Assembly (NCBI GenBank): GCA_001464575.1
Contig: LNFE01000131.1
Span: 16,002-80,001 of the forward strand
Reading direction: 5' to 3'
Origin: Acidobacteria bacterium Ga0077553
Lineage (GTDB): Bacteria > Acidobacteriota > Terriglobia > Bryobacterales > Bryobacteraceae
DNA: 64,000 nucleotides
Part shown: positions 40,840-49,675 of the stretch, piece by piece
Position numbering within the stretch: position 1 is the stretch's first letter
Layout: each line of letters opens with the position of its first letter
Notes under the pieces: generated by a model
The model's input: the letters and a program-made list of their open reading frames with translations, nothing else
What the model was told of the DNA's origin: nothing
Database searches by the model: none
Position numbers and translations under genes: made by a program

Positions 40840-42006
40840 CTTCACGCCGTCTGTTCCTTGCCGCCTCGTCCGCCGCTGTCGCCAGTGCCGCCGAATGGCC
40901 GCAATGGCGCGGGTTAGCCCGCGATGGGAAGTCCGCCGAATCGGGCCTGCTGAAGCAGTGGCCCGCCGCCGGGCCCAAGGTCGTTTGGACCGCGACCGGC
41001 TTGGGCGAGGGCTACTCGTCGTACTCGATCTCGGCGGGCAAACTCTATACGCAAGGGCAGCAGGGCCGTACGGAGTACGTGCTGGCGTACGACGCGGCGA
41101 CCGGCAAGAAGTTGTGGGCTACACCCGCGGGCGGCAGCTACAACGAGAGCCGCGGCAATGGTCCGCGCGGTACCCCGACGGTGGACGGCCAAATGCTTTA
41201 TGGCATGTCGGCGGATGGGACGCTGACGGTGATCAACAAGGCGGACGGCAAGAAGCAGTGGGAGATGAATGTCGTCGACAAGTTCGGCGGCCAGGTGATC
41301 CATTGGGGCATGAGCGAGTCACCGCTGATTGACGGCAATAAAGTGATCGTGCAGCCCGGCGGCCGCGGCGCCTCCGTCGTAGCGCTCGATAAGACCAACG
41401 GCAAGACTTTGTGGAAGTCCGGCAACGATACGGCTGGGTATGCTTCCGCCATCGCGTTCGATTTCGGAGGCATCCGCAACGTCGTGACCTTCACGGGGGA
41501 GGGGATCGTCGGTATGAACGCGGCGACCGGCGAGTTGCTGTGGCGCTATGACAAAGTAGCGAACCGTACGGCGAACATCGCCACGCCCCTTTATACAAAC
41601 GGCCATCTGTTTGTAAGCTCGGATTACGGAACCGGCTGTGCGCTGTTGAAGTTAAGCGGCGCTGGCGGGAAGGTGAAGGCCGAAGAGGTCTATTTCAACC
41701 GGGATATGCGAAACCACTACTGCTCTAGCGTCTTGGTGGGCGAGCACGTGTATGGGTTCTCGTCGAACATTCTTACCTGCATGAAACTCATGACGGGAGA
41801 GGTGACCTGGCGCGACCGCAGCGTTGGGAAAGGCCAACTGATCTTTGCCGACGGCATGTTGTATCTGCAAGGGGAGGACCGCGTTCTGGCCTTGGCGGAA
41901 GATTGGCCGCGGCGAGTATCCGGTCTGGACGCTGCCCGTGCTTTCCGACGGCCGCTTGTTTATCCGCGATCAGGACAAGTTGACCTGTTTCGCCGTACGC
42001 AGCTAA
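40836..42006 (+). pseudogene. exported PQQ-like beta-propeller protein, frame-disrupted near the C-terminus
   Basis: A Tat-exported (TSRRLFLAAS) eight-bladed PQQ-like propeller. It shows the family start AAEWPQWRGLARDG and blade motifs such as AYDAATGKKLWA, VINKADGKKQWE and ALDKTNGKTLWK. The reading frame is correct up to RVLALAE (about 41900). It then reads antisense to truA until 42308. The expected C-terminus, EYPVWTLPVLSDGRLFIRD through LTCFAVRS, is present in another frame and ends at the TAA 42004-42006. About a dozen residues of the last blade are missing. A deletion of roughly 35 bases between two GGAAG copies (around 41897) would explain it. Pseudogene or assembly collapse. Confidence 0.82.
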
Positions 42007-42758
42007 TAGTCCACCCGCACGAGATACAGTCCGCGCCCGGGTACGGTGTTGCCGGCCCGGGCGCGTTGTGGTTTGGCGAGCAGGTCCAGCAGCCCTTCGG
42101 CAGAGAGATTGCCTCGGCCGACCTCAATGAGCGTCCCGACCAGATTCCGGACCATGTGCTTGAGGAATCCGCTGCCCTCCACCCGGTAGATCAGCTGGGG
42201 GCCCTCTTCGACCATTTCCGAGACCCAGATCCGCCGAACCTTCGAATGGCCCAGCGCATCCTTGGCATCGGCGGCAGAAAAGGAGGAGAAATCGTGCTCG
42301 CCCAGTAACAGCGGCGCCGCCGCGATCATCGCCGGCACGTCGAGCGGGTAGGGGTGCGTGTAGACGTAGCGGGCCAGATGGGGCGGGCAGATCAGCTCGC
42401 GCCAGATGCGGTACTCATACCGCTTGCCGCGCGCCGAGAATCGGGCGTGGAAATCGGCAGCCGCCTCCTCAGCGCCGACAATGCGGATGGCCGGAGGCAG
42501 TAGCCGGTTTACCGCGCGCTGCAGGTTTTCGGGGGGAATCGGGTTCGTAGTGCGAAACGAAGCCACTTGGCCGAGGGCATGGACCCCAGCGTCCGTCCGG
42601 CCGCTGCCGTGAATGGTGACCTTTTCTTTGGTAGCCAGATACAGCGCCCGTTCAATCTCGGCTTGGATGGTGACTTCGTCCGGCTGCACCTGCCAGCCGG
42701 CGTAGTCGGCCCCGTCGTAGGCGATGGTCAGCCGGAGGGTCCGGCTTTCAGGCGACAT
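42003..42758 (-). CDS. truA: tRNA pseudouridine(38-40) synthase
   Basis: TruA isomerises uridines 38-40 in the anticodon arm of tRNAs. The 251-residue protein has the start LTIAYDGADYAGWQVQP and the catalytic Asp in GRTDAGVHA. It also shows YEYRIW, HDFSSFSA and the C-terminal FLKHMVRNLVGTL helix. Complete and of normal length. Its stop overlaps the ancestral stop of the PQQ-like gene on the other strand by three bases, and its start overlaps the end of pyrE by 11 bases, so pyrE and truA form a unit. Confidence 0.95.
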   Translation of the reverse strand: MSPESRTLRLTIAYDGADYAGWQVQPDEVTIQAEIERALYLATKEKVTIHGSGRTDAGVHALGQVASFRTTNPIPPENLQRAVNRLLPPAIRIVGAEEAAADFHARFSARGKRYEYRIWRELICPPHLARYVYTHPYPLDVPAMIAAAPLLLGEHDFSSFSAADAKDALGHSKVRRIWVSEMVEEGPQLIYRVEGSGFLKHMVRNLVGTLIEVGRGNLSAEGLLDLLAKPQRARAGNTVPGRGLYLVRVDY

Positions 42759-43335
42759 TCCGCGAGCCGGGCTTAGTTACCGGCAGGCCCTGCTGGCACA
42801 GCGGACAGTTCTCCGGGGACCACGCCGTCACCTGCAGGGTCGCCAGCGCAATCCGCTTTACCCCGAGATCCGCCTGGCCGCCGCTGCGGTCAATGATCGA
42901 GCCGGCGGCCAAAACCTTGGCGCCGCGATCTTCGAGAATTTCGATTACTTCGCGGGAGCTGCCGCCGGTGGTGATGACGTCTTCGACGACGACGGTGGTC
43001 TCGCCGGGTTCGATCTCAAAGCCGCGACGCAGCGTCATCTTGCCCGAAGCGTCTCGTTCGGTGAAAACGAACCGGGCGCCAACGGCGCGCGCGACTTCGT
43101 GGCCGATGATCAGTCCGCCCATGGCGGGGCTGACGACGGCGTCGATCTTCTGCCCGCCGGTGAGTTTGCCGAACTCGCGGCCGAGCGCTACCCCGAAGTC
43201 GAAGGCATGCGTCGGATGCTGCAGCACCTTGGCGCACTGCAGGTATTCCGGGCTGTGCAGCCCGCTTGTGAGACGGAAATGGCCCCGCAAATACGCGCCG
43301 GTCGCCTCAAAAATCGCCAGGACAGGATCAGACAT
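42748..43335 (-). CDS. pyrE: orotate phosphoribosyltransferase
   Basis: PyrE converts orotate and PRPP to OMP in pyrimidine synthesis. The 195-residue protein has the PRPP-binding signature VVVEDVITTGGS (about 113-124), the SPAMGGLIIG loop and the flexible-loop residues FTERDASGKMTLRRG. The C-terminus has a CPLCQQG motif, seen in many acidobacterial PyrE proteins, possibly a vestigial metal site. TATCCT lies eight bases before the ATG. Confidence 0.94.
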   Translation of the reverse strand: MSDPVLAIFEATGAYLRGHFRLTSGLHSPEYLQCAKVLQHPTHAFDFGVALGREFGKLTGGQKIDAVVSPAMGGLIIGHEVARAVGARFVFTERDASGKMTLRRGFEIEPGETTVVVEDVITTGGSSREVIEILEDRGAKVLAAGSIIDRSGGQADLGVKRIALATLQVTAWSPENCPLCQQGLPVTKPGSRNVA

Positions 43336-43482
43336 TCCCGCTCAGGATAGCAGGAGTCAGGGCGAGATCCCAAGCGTCCCATTTTCGGACATAGAAGATC
43401 GTTAAGTCTTGCGTTACCATATACATATTTCCTGGAACAACGGCCCCGTAGAGTTCGTCTTTTCCGATACCCCCTGACTCCC

Positions 43483-45417
43483 ATGATTTCAATACGACGT
43501 CCGATTAGCCTGATATGCGCCATGCTCATGGTCAGCCCCGCCGCCCTTCCCCAGGAGACCAAAAAGGGTAGCTCCTTCGGCAACTGGTGGCAAGGCCGCT
43601 TTACTGATCCCTACACTTGGCGGGATATCTCTCCCGTCAATCTCGGAAACTCGAATCGCCTGGAGCAGCTCCTCCGGGCCGGCAAACTCTATCTTTCGCT
43701 GCAGGACACGATCGCCCTGGCGCTCGAGAACAATCTGGATATTGAGCTACAGCGCTTCGGGCCCAAGATCTCGGAGGCTGACTTGAATCGGGCCATCTCG
43801 GGCGGTATTGCTCGGAATCAGGGGAACTTTATCAACACCGGCACCACGCAGGTCGGTGGCGACGGCGGCGGCGGTGGTGGCGGTTTGGCGGGCGGCGGCG
43901 GCATTGAAAGCACCTCCCAGGCGGTTACGGCGCAGGCGACCGGCACGAGCTTGAACGTGGCGAACTTCGACCCGGTGTTCACCTCCACCATTCAGCGCAG
44001 CAAGACCACCCAGCCGCAGACGACGCTGTTCAACACCGGTACCAGCTCGCTGATCTCCGTTCGTGACGTCTCTCAGTTTAGCGTCAGCAAGTCGTTTATC
44101 TCGGGCACGAGTGTTTCGCTCGGCTTCAACAACTTCATCTCCGAACAGAACTCTGGACGTCTGGACTTCAACCCCGCCCGTAACGTCAACGCCAGCATCC
44201 AGGTGCAGCAGCGGTTGCTTCAGGGCTTCGGCTTTGCCGTCAACAACCGGAACATTCGCATTGGCAGGAACAACCTGAAGGTCTCCGAACTCGCCTTCAA
44301 GCAGCAGGTGATCTCTACCGTCGCTGGCATCATCGCTCGCTATTGGGATCTGGTCGCCGCCAACGAGGATGTGCTGGTCAAGCGGCAGGCGCTGTCGCTC
44401 AACCAGAAGCTCTACGACGACAACAAGAAGCAGGTGGAGATTGGCACGCTCGCTCCGATTGAAATTATCCGCGCCGAGGCCGAAGTGGCCCGCAGCCAAC
44501 AGGAGTTGACCATCTCGGAGACTAACCTGCTGCAACAGGAGACCATCATCAAGAACGCGCTGTCCCGCACGGGCGTGACAAGCGCTTCGCTCGCCGACGC
44601 GCGAATCATCGCCACCGACAAGATCCGGATTCCCGAAAACGAGCCCGTCGAACCGATTCAGGATCTGGTGACCAAGGCCATGGACATGCGGCCGGAAGTA
44701 GAGCAGTCCCGCATCAATATTGAGAGCGCGAAGATTGGCCTGGTTGGCACCAAGAACGCGCTGCGCCCCTCGATTGACGCCTTTGGACGCTTCCAGAACA
44801 ACGGTCTGTCCGGCGATCTGAACTCGCTGCCGGTACCCCCGGTGCCCGGTGCGACGAACACAGCTCCGATTGCCCGAAATCCCGCCTCCGTCGATGCCTT
44901 CTTCCTGGGCGGCTACGGTACGGCGGTCGGTCAGGTGTTCCGGCGCAACTTCCCTGACTATGCCGTCGGCGTGACGCTGAACGTCCCGCTGCGCAACCGC
45001 GCGGCGCAGTCGGACATGGTTCGCGAACAACTCTCTATCCGGCAGAGCGAGATCCGCTTCCAACAGCAGCTTAATCAGGTACGCGTGGATGTGCAGAACG
45101 CGCTAATCGGTTTGCAGCAGGCGCGGGCCCGGTACCAGACTGCGGTGAAGAATCGCGTACTGCAGGAACAGACCCTCGACGCCGAACAGAAGAAGTACGG
45201 CCTCGGCGCGTCCACCATCTTTTTCGTCATTCAGGCGCAGCGGGACCTCACCTCGGCGCAGGCGAACGAAGTGGCGGCGCTGAGCGCCTACGCCCGTGCC
45301 CGCAACGATCTCGAACGCGCGACCGGCCAAACCTTGGTGGCGAACAGCATCGAGATGGACGAAGCACTGAAAGGGGTTGTCTCCCGGCCGCCCAGCACGG
45401 TCCCAGGCGTCCAATAG
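43483..45417 (+). CDS. TolC-family outer-membrane efflux protein
   Basis: A 644-residue outer-membrane factor that forms the exit duct of tripartite efflux or secretion systems. The N-terminus has a signal peptide (about 1-23). Two long coiled-coil repeats are evident (AFKQQVISTVAGIIARYWDL with GTLAPIEIIRAEAEVARSQQ, and QQQLNQVRVDVQNALIGLQQ with EQKKYGLGASTIFFVIQAQR). A glycine-rich insertion at about residues 124-143 makes it longer than the 450-500 typical of the family. No inner-membrane pump or periplasmic adaptor is adjacent, so it may serve systems encoded elsewhere. Confidence 0.9.
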   Translation: MISIRRPISLICAMLMVSPAALPQETKKGSSFGNWWQGRFTDPYTWRDISPVNLGNSNRLEQLLRAGKLYLSLQDTIALALENNLDIELQRFGPKISEADLNRAISGGIARNQGNFINTGTTQVGGDGGGGGGGLAGGGGIESTSQAVTAQATGTSLNVANFDPVFTSTIQRSKTTQPQTTLFNTGTSSLISVRDVSQFSVSKSFISGTSVSLGFNNFISEQNSGRLDFNPARNVNASIQVQQRLLQGFGFAVNNRNIRIGRNNLKVSELAFKQQVISTVAGIIARYWDLVAANEDVLVKRQALSLNQKLYDDNKKQVEIGTLAPIEIIRAEAEVARSQQELTISETNLLQQETIIKNALSRTGVTSASLADARIIATDKIRIPENEPVEPIQDLVTKAMDMRPEVEQSRINIESAKIGLVGTKNALRPSIDAFGRFQNNGLSGDLNSLPVPPVPGATNTAPIARNPASVDAFFLGGYGTAVGQVFRRNFPDYAVGVTLNVPLRNRAAQSDMVREQLSIRQSEIRFQQQLNQVRVDVQNALIGLQQARARYQTAVKNRVLQEQTLDAEQKKYGLGASTIFFVIQAQRDLTSAQANEVAALSAYARARNDLERATGQTLVANSIEMDEALKGVVSRPPSTVPGVQ

Positions 45418-45518
45418 GGTCGTGTTCCTATTCGGGAATCCCGAAAAGGAACACATGCCCAAAATTGCACGGTCTGGTTAGTACTCTGGGGAAAATATTC
45501 CTAGGTATATAGCCCTTA

Positions 45519-45549
45519 GAGGCGGGAAATACAGTGTATTTCCCGCCTC
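45519..45549. repeat. 14-base perfect inverted repeat
   Basis: GAGGCGGGAAATAC and its exact complement separated by AGT. There is no T run after it on either strand, so it is not a classical intrinsic terminator. It could be an RNA hairpin, a protein-binding palindrome or a dispersed extragenic repeat. Confidence 0.85.
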
Positions 45550-45781
45550 ATCCGTTTGGCATCCTACGTGCTTTAGAGGGTGGTGTGATGAAACCGGGAA
45601 GGGCTCAAGTGGTGAGGGTTGATCCCCGCTACTTTCCCCAGTTGGACCTGCCAGTAAGCTGTATCCCCCTTTAATCCCTCCACGCCCCCCGCCCAACCAA
45701 TCCGCCTGAGCCTTCGGCCTGGAATCATCAACGGAATGTATGCGGTTCCGTGTTTGTACACTCCCGTAGTGAAACTTGACA

Positions 45782-45821
45782 GCCCGCCTTCAGGAATTCC
45801 TGAAAGCGGGTTGTTTTTTTT
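45782..45821 (+). terminator. strong intrinsic terminator
   Basis: Stem CCCGC-C-TTCAGG / CCTGAA-A-GCGGG (45783-45810; 11 paired bases with one mismatch, loop AATT) followed by TTG and eight T. It ends whatever is transcribed through the intergenic region after the TolC gene. Confidence 0.85.
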
Positions 45822-45834
45822 CGATAAGCCGAAT

Positions 45835-46002
45835 ATGGATATCGTATCTTTTCAAATGGATTTGTTGCGTCTGGCGGCTGCGGTGGCGCAACAGGAGCAG
45901 TTTCCGGCTCGCACCCTTCCCGCTCTCGAGGAGGCAACGGAGCAATTGAAGCATCTGGAGACCGCCGATCCGTTGCCTGTTCCATCGGGCTCTGGGCATT
46001 AA
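45835..46002 (+). CDS. possible 55-residue small protein
   Basis: Starts MDIVSFQMDLLRLAAAVAQQ directly after the terminator, followed by a second helix (LPALEEATEQLKHLETAD). The helical composition is plausible, but there is no ribosome binding site and no TAnnnT hexamer at the usual place, so the call is tentative. Confidence 0.35.
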   Translation: MDIVSFQMDLLRLAAAVAQQEQFPARTLPALEEATEQLKHLETADPLPVPSGSGH

Positions 46003-46008
46003 TCTCGT

Positions 46009-46020
46009 TATACTGGAGGA
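46009..46020 (+). promoter_or_regulatory. -10-like hexamer placed for a leaderless mRNA
   Basis: TATACT at 46009-46014, exactly six bases (GGAGGA, abutting the start) and then the GTG at 46021. Confidence 0.5.
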
Positions 46021-46410
46021 GTGCGTCGCCTCCTTTTTGCTCTTCTCTTCCTGACTTCGTGCGCCAAGGCGCCGCAAACCAAAGACGCGGTCAAACAAGC
46101 GATTGTCGACTACTTGGCCAAACGGGACGATATGATGGCCTCGTCGATGGAGGTGGAAGTCGTTAGCGTTGATTTCAAAGAGAAAGAGGCCGAAGCCGTC
46201 GCCAGCATTGGGCCAAAAGGGTCGCCGGGATCGGGAATCAAGATTTCCTATTCCCTCGAGGCGGAAGGGGTGAAGTGGGTGGTCAAGCGGAAGCCTGGCG
46301 CCCCGCCCACCGCCACAACGAACCCGCATGGGGCGCCCGCTCCGGCCGATGGCGGCGGTGGACTGCCAGCCGGGCATCCGCCAGTCCCCGCTAGCCCCGG
46401 AAAGCCGTGA
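46021..46410 (+). CDS. small lipoprotein of unknown function
   Basis: A 129-residue protein with a lipoprotein signal ending LTSC (Cys14), so it should be lipidated and held on the periplasmic face or outer membrane. The mature part has one alpha/beta segment (KQAIVDYLAKRDDMMASSMEVEV is helix then strand) and a Pro/Gly-rich, disordered C-terminus. The first possible start is the GTG at 46021 because a stop lies just upstream in frame. It overlaps the next gene (GTGA). Confidence 0.75.
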   Translation: MRRLLFALLFLTSCAKAPQTKDAVKQAIVDYLAKRDDMMASSMEVEVVSVDFKEKEAEAVASIGPKGSPGSGIKISYSLEAEGVKWVVKRKPGAPPTATTNPHGAPAPADGGGGLPAGHPPVPASPGKP

Positions 46411-47558
46411 CCCGCACTGTCGCCGTGCTGGGCGGTGGGCCGGCCGGATCGATGGCGGCTGAGCGCTTGGCCGGCGCGGGCCTGCGGACGATCCTGGTGG
46501 ACGAAAAACTCGCCTGGGAAAAACCTTGCGGCGGTGGCGTCACTTGGAAGGCTTACCAGCAGTACCCGTTTCTCCATGAAGGTTCCAGCCGATCGGTTGT
46601 CTCCACTTGGTTGCACGCCGATCGCACGGAGCCTTTGCGGCTCGATCTCCAGCAACCGCTGCTGATCTTTTCCCGCCGGGAGCTGAATCAGTTGCTGCTC
46701 GACCGCGCCGCCCGGGCGGGGGCCGAACTCCTTTCCACCCGGGTGACCGGCATTGACCGTCCGTCGTCAATGTGGCGTATCGCGACCCGCTCCGGCCCGG
46801 CACTGACCGCCGATTTCCTAGTGGTCGCCACCGGCGCCCGGAATTCGCTCCGCGAGTTTGGCACGGCGTGGACGCCCGCGGATTCCATGATCGCCTTGGG
46901 TTACTACATCCCATCCGATCAGCCCCACATTGACCTCCGCTTTTTTGCCGGCCTCGAGGGCTACATCTGGATCTTTCCGCGCCACGGCCACCTCTCGGCG
47001 GGAATCTGCGGGAAGGGCGAATCCGCGGCGGCGTTGCGGCAGCGACTTGAACACTATTTGACCGGGCGCGGCATCCACTATAAAGACGCTCAGTTTTACG
47101 CCCATATGCTGCCTTCCCTTGACCCCTCCTCCTGGTCCGGAAACCGCCTAGCCGGCCCCGGTTGGCTGGCCGTGGGCGATGCGGCGGGTTTGGTGGACCC
47201 GGTAACAGGCGAAGGCATCTATTACGCGATGCGGTCGGGAGACCTCGCCGGGCAACTGCTCGCCGAGGGCCGTCCCGAAGCGTACCCGGCCTCGGTTCGT
47301 TCCGAGTTTGCGGACGATCTGGCTTACGCCGCGACGCTCGCCCGCCGGGTCTACCTCGGCCGGTTCTGCGGCGGCGCCAACACAACCCGTATGCTTCAGT
47401 TTCTTCGCCGCAGCCCCCGCATTCACGCCGTGATGCAGGAGCTGTTCGCCGGCACCATCAGCTACCGGGAGCTGCGCACCCGGATTCGCGGAAACTTTAA
47501 ATCGACCATGGCCGAGATCGCCGTCAACTCGTTTCTCCGGCGCATGGTCACCCCCTAA
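46407..47558 (+). CDS. geranylgeranyl-reductase-family FAD oxidoreductase
   Basis: A 383-residue flavoprotein with the FAD-binding motif VLGGGPAGSMAAERL (residues 6-20), the family's KPCGGGV loop, DFLVVATGA, and the second FAD motif GPGWLAVGDAAGLVDPVTGEG. Relatives saturate isoprenoid chains of quinones, lipids or chlorophyll precursors; halogenase/hydroxylase relatives share the fold. In this genome a menaquinone or lipid isoprenoid is a reasonable but unproven substrate. The GTG start overlaps the lipoprotein stop, and hemL follows six bases after. Confidence 0.85.
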   Translation: MTRTVAVLGGGPAGSMAAERLAGAGLRTILVDEKLAWEKPCGGGVTWKAYQQYPFLHEGSSRSVVSTWLHADRTEPLRLDLQQPLLIFSRRELNQLLLDRAARAGAELLSTRVTGIDRPSSMWRIATRSGPALTADFLVVATGARNSLREFGTAWTPADSMIALGYYIPSDQPHIDLRFFAGLEGYIWIFPRHGHLSAGICGKGESAAALRQRLEHYLTGRGIHYKDAQFYAHMLPSLDPSSWSGNRLAGPGWLAVGDAAGLVDPVTGEGIYYAMRSGDLAGQLLAEGRPEAYPASVRSEFADDLAYAATLARRVYLGRFCGGANTTRMLQFLRRSPRIHAVMQELFAGTISYRELRTRIRGNFKSTMAEIAVNSFLRRMVTP

Positions 47559-47564
47559 AATCCT

Positions 47565-48791
47565 ATGTCTACCACCCGTTCTGAGGCCCTGCTCGCCCGC
47601 GGCCAACACCTGATTCCCGGCGGCGTCAACTCCCCCGTCCGTGCCTTTCGCAGCGTCGGCGGCACCCCCCGCTTCATCGCTCGCGCGCAGGGAGCGCGCA
47701 TGTTCGACGTCGATGGTAATGAGTTTATCGACTATATCGGCTCGTGGGGGCCCATGCTGATCGGCCATCGACACCCCGATATTCTGGCCGCTGTTGAGAA
47801 GGCGCTGACCATCGGCACCTCCTTCGGCGCGCCTACGGAACTGGAACTCGAACTGGCCGAGGAGATTATCGACGCCGTGCCCAGCATGGAGATGCTGCGC
47901 CTCGTCAGTTCCGGCACCGAGGCCACCATGTCGGCCCTGCGCGTTGCCCGCGGGTTCACTGGCCGCGACCTGACGATCAAGTTCGAAGGCTGCTACCACG
48001 GCCACGTCGATAGCCTGCTCGTGAAAGCCGGTAGCGGCATGGCGACGCTGGGTATCGCCGATACGCAGGGGGTGCCTAAGGGCTTTTCTGACACGACCAT
48101 CGCGCTGCCGTACAACTCGGTGGAGGCGCTCGAAGTCGCGTTCGCCGAACGGGGGGACCAGATTGCGGCGGTAATTTTGGAGCCGGTTGTCGGCAACATG
48201 GGCTGTGTCATCCCGACTCCCGAGTTCCTGAAGGCCTTGCAGACCCTGACGCAGAAGCACGGCGCCCTGCTGATTTTTGATGAGGTGATGACCGGCTTCC
48301 GCCTCGCCCGGGGCGGAGCGCAGGAGCTATTCGGCATCCGGCCGGATCTGTCGACGTTTGGCAAGGTGATTGGTGGCGGACTTCCAATCGGGGCCTACGG
48401 CGGACGCCGCGACGTGATGAACAAGGTGGCTCCGGTGGGGCCGATCTATCAGGCGGGGACGTTGAGTGGCAACCCGCTGGCCGTCAGCGCCGGGTTGGCG
48501 ATGCTGCGGCATATCAAGACGCATCCGGAGATCTACCCGTATCTTGAGAAGATTACGGCTCGCCTGTGCGAGGCGCCGCCGCCGGGGGTTACTGTGAACC
48601 GGGTGGGCAGCATGTTCACGATGTTCTTTACCGAGACGCCCGTGGTGGACTATGAGACGGCGAAGACGTCGGACACGGCGCGCTTCGGGAAGTTCTTCCA
48701 TCATTTGCTGAGCGAGGGCTTCGTCAGCGCAGCTCACACGGAAGAGGATATTGAGAGGACACGAGGGGCTATCGCCCGGTTTTTTGCATAA
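47565..48791 (+). CDS. hemL: glutamate-1-semialdehyde 2,1-aminomutase
   Basis: HemL moves the amino group of glutamate-1-semialdehyde to give 5-aminolevulinate, the precursor of heme and cobalamin (C5 pathway). The 408-residue PLP enzyme shows the start [32 protein letters not shown], the Asp of [12 protein letters not shown] that contacts the PLP ring, and the PLP Lys in [16 protein letters not shown]. It is complete, slightly shorter than the E. coli enzyme. It forms a compact unit with the flavoprotein upstream. Confidence 0.95.
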   Translation: MSTTRSEALLARGQHLIPGGVNSPVRAFRSVGGTPRFIARAQGARMFDVDGNEFIDYIGSWGPMLIGHRHPDILAAVEKALTIGTSFGAPTELELELAEEIIDAVPSMEMLRLVSSGTEATMSALRVARGFTGRDLTIKFEGCYHGHVDSLLVKAGSGMATLGIADTQGVPKGFSDTTIALPYNSVEALEVAFAERGDQIAAVILEPVVGNMGCVIPTPEFLKALQTLTQKHGALLIFDEVMTGFRLARGGAQELFGIRPDLSTFGKVIGGGLPIGAYGGRRDVMNKVAPVGPIYQAGTLSGNPLAVSAGLAMLRHIKTHPEIYPYLEKITARLCEAPPPGVTVNRVGSMFTMFFTETPVVDYETAKTSDTARFGKFFHHLLSEGFVSAAHTEEDIERTRGAIARFFA

Positions 48792-49179
48792 AGTGCAAAC
48801 GGAGCCAAGGCCAGTAAGGCGCAGATCGCCTCTGGCCACCAGCTCTGGTGGCGCGCATACACAGTGGCGAGGGGCTCCAACTTGCCCTCGCCGTCCCGGT
48901 AGATTACCCGGTCGCCGATGACTCCGATCTTCGTGACTTCGACGGAAAACCCGTTCGGGCCTTCGAGCCATCCCCGGTCCATCGTATCGATCATCACCAC
49001 CCGCATCCCGCCCGGGAGCTCGATGAACGAGGCGTCGCCGCCGCGCCAAAAGAGAAACAACAGTGCCAACGCCATCCAATAAGGCCAGACCAACATCCAG
49101 CGGCGGGGTAGGATGAGCAGCTGGCCAGGATAATCGGACTGAGGAGCATCAATCCCAGAAGGCCGCTGAATAGGAGCAT
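48734..49179 (-). pseudogene. small membrane protein, probably frameshifted
   Basis: The natural start is the ATG at 49179, exactly six bases after TAAGCT; it opens a membrane helix (MLLFSGLLGLMLLSPIILA). That frame soon turns non-membrane-like. In the adjacent frame LLILPRRWMLVWPYWMALAL continues a second helix, then a soluble beta domain (IELPGGMRVVMIDTMDRGWL) and a third helix, down to 48734. One extra base near 49123-49126 would join them into a protein of about 148 residues. If read from the internal ATG at 49096 a 120-residue version is still possible. No family recognised. It overlaps the hemL end by 58 bases. Confidence 0.5.
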
Positions 49180-49191
49180 TGGTTTAGCTTA
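49180..49191 (-). promoter_or_regulatory. -10-like hexamer placed for a leaderless mRNA
   Basis: On the minus strand TAAGCT (49191-49186), exactly six bases and then the ATG at 49179. Confidence 0.45.
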
Positions 49192-49203
49192 ACGAATCCC
49201 CGA

Positions 49204-49590
49204 TCAGAGGCCGATCTTCTTCTTCGCCGATGGCGGGGGCTCCATTAGCCGCTTGACCGCCGAAAACACCACCTTGAACTGATCGTCGAATTTCCGCTCC
49301 ATCTCATTCATTTTCCGCAGCAGAACCTTATGGTCTCCCGCCATCTGCCGTAGTTGGACGAACGCGCGCATGATCGCGATGTTCACCTGTACTGCCCGTG
49401 TGCTGCTGAGCACCGAAGACAGCATCGCCCCGCCCTGCTCGGTGAAGACGTAAGGGCGATGGCGCCCACTCTTCTTCGCTGAGCCGAAATCAAAAATGGC
49501 CAGTGTCGGGCCTCTCCGCAATTTGAGGTGCCAATCTGGCGCCTCAATTCCAAATAAAACAAGGCCCGGCGAGGGAGCCGGGCCTGTCAA
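49204..49590 (-). pseudogene. remnant of an ORF6N-domain protein
   Basis: The segment [22 protein letters not shown] through [15 protein letters not shown] and a coiled coil match the C-terminal half of ORF6N-domain proteins, which are phage- or plasmid-type DNA-binding antirepressor-like proteins. The N-terminal ORF6N domain is absent. The first 35 codons are unrelated and run through the leu operon terminator. No intact start or promoter remains. It looks like the leftover of a past mobile-element or phage gene. Confidence 0.7.
49549..49585 (-). terminator. intrinsic terminator of the leu operon
   Basis: Nine-base perfect stem AGGCCCGGC / GCCGGGCCT (49585-49577 with 49570-49562), six-base loop, then TTGTTTTATTT on the minus strand. 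It lies about 90 bases after the leuD stop. Confidence 0.75.
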
Positions 49591-49675
49591 TACTTCGGAA
49601 TGGAATAGGAGTCGTGGACTAAGCGCGTCTTGCGCCGCCTCACAATACTCTAGTGCGCACCACCCCGAAAAGTTC

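Larger units (their letters stand above)
45418..45834 (+). other. 417-base intergenic region with strong RNA-like structure
   Basis: No convincing protein gene. It contains a 14-base perfect palindrome (45519-45549) and a strong terminator (45782-45821). Between them the plus strand can fold into an extended imperfect stem: TTAGAGGG 45573-45580 with CCCTTTAA 45667-45674, GGGAA 45596-45600 with TTCCC 45634-45638, and a tip helix 45607-45634. A stem with bulges ending in a terminator suggests a non-coding RNA of about 250-300 bases, 6S-RNA-like in outline. I found no good promoter and no family-specific conserved motif. A terminator for tolC read-through is the simpler alternative. Confidence 0.3.

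Noticed and set aside
39457..40845. A 462-codon minus-strand frame
   Set aside because: Antisense to the membrane protein gene and the secreted protein; Gly/Arg-rich shadow with no motif.
42007..42308. C-terminal extension of the PQQ-propeller protein
   Set aside because: This part is antisense to truA; the real C-terminus ends at 42006 in another frame.
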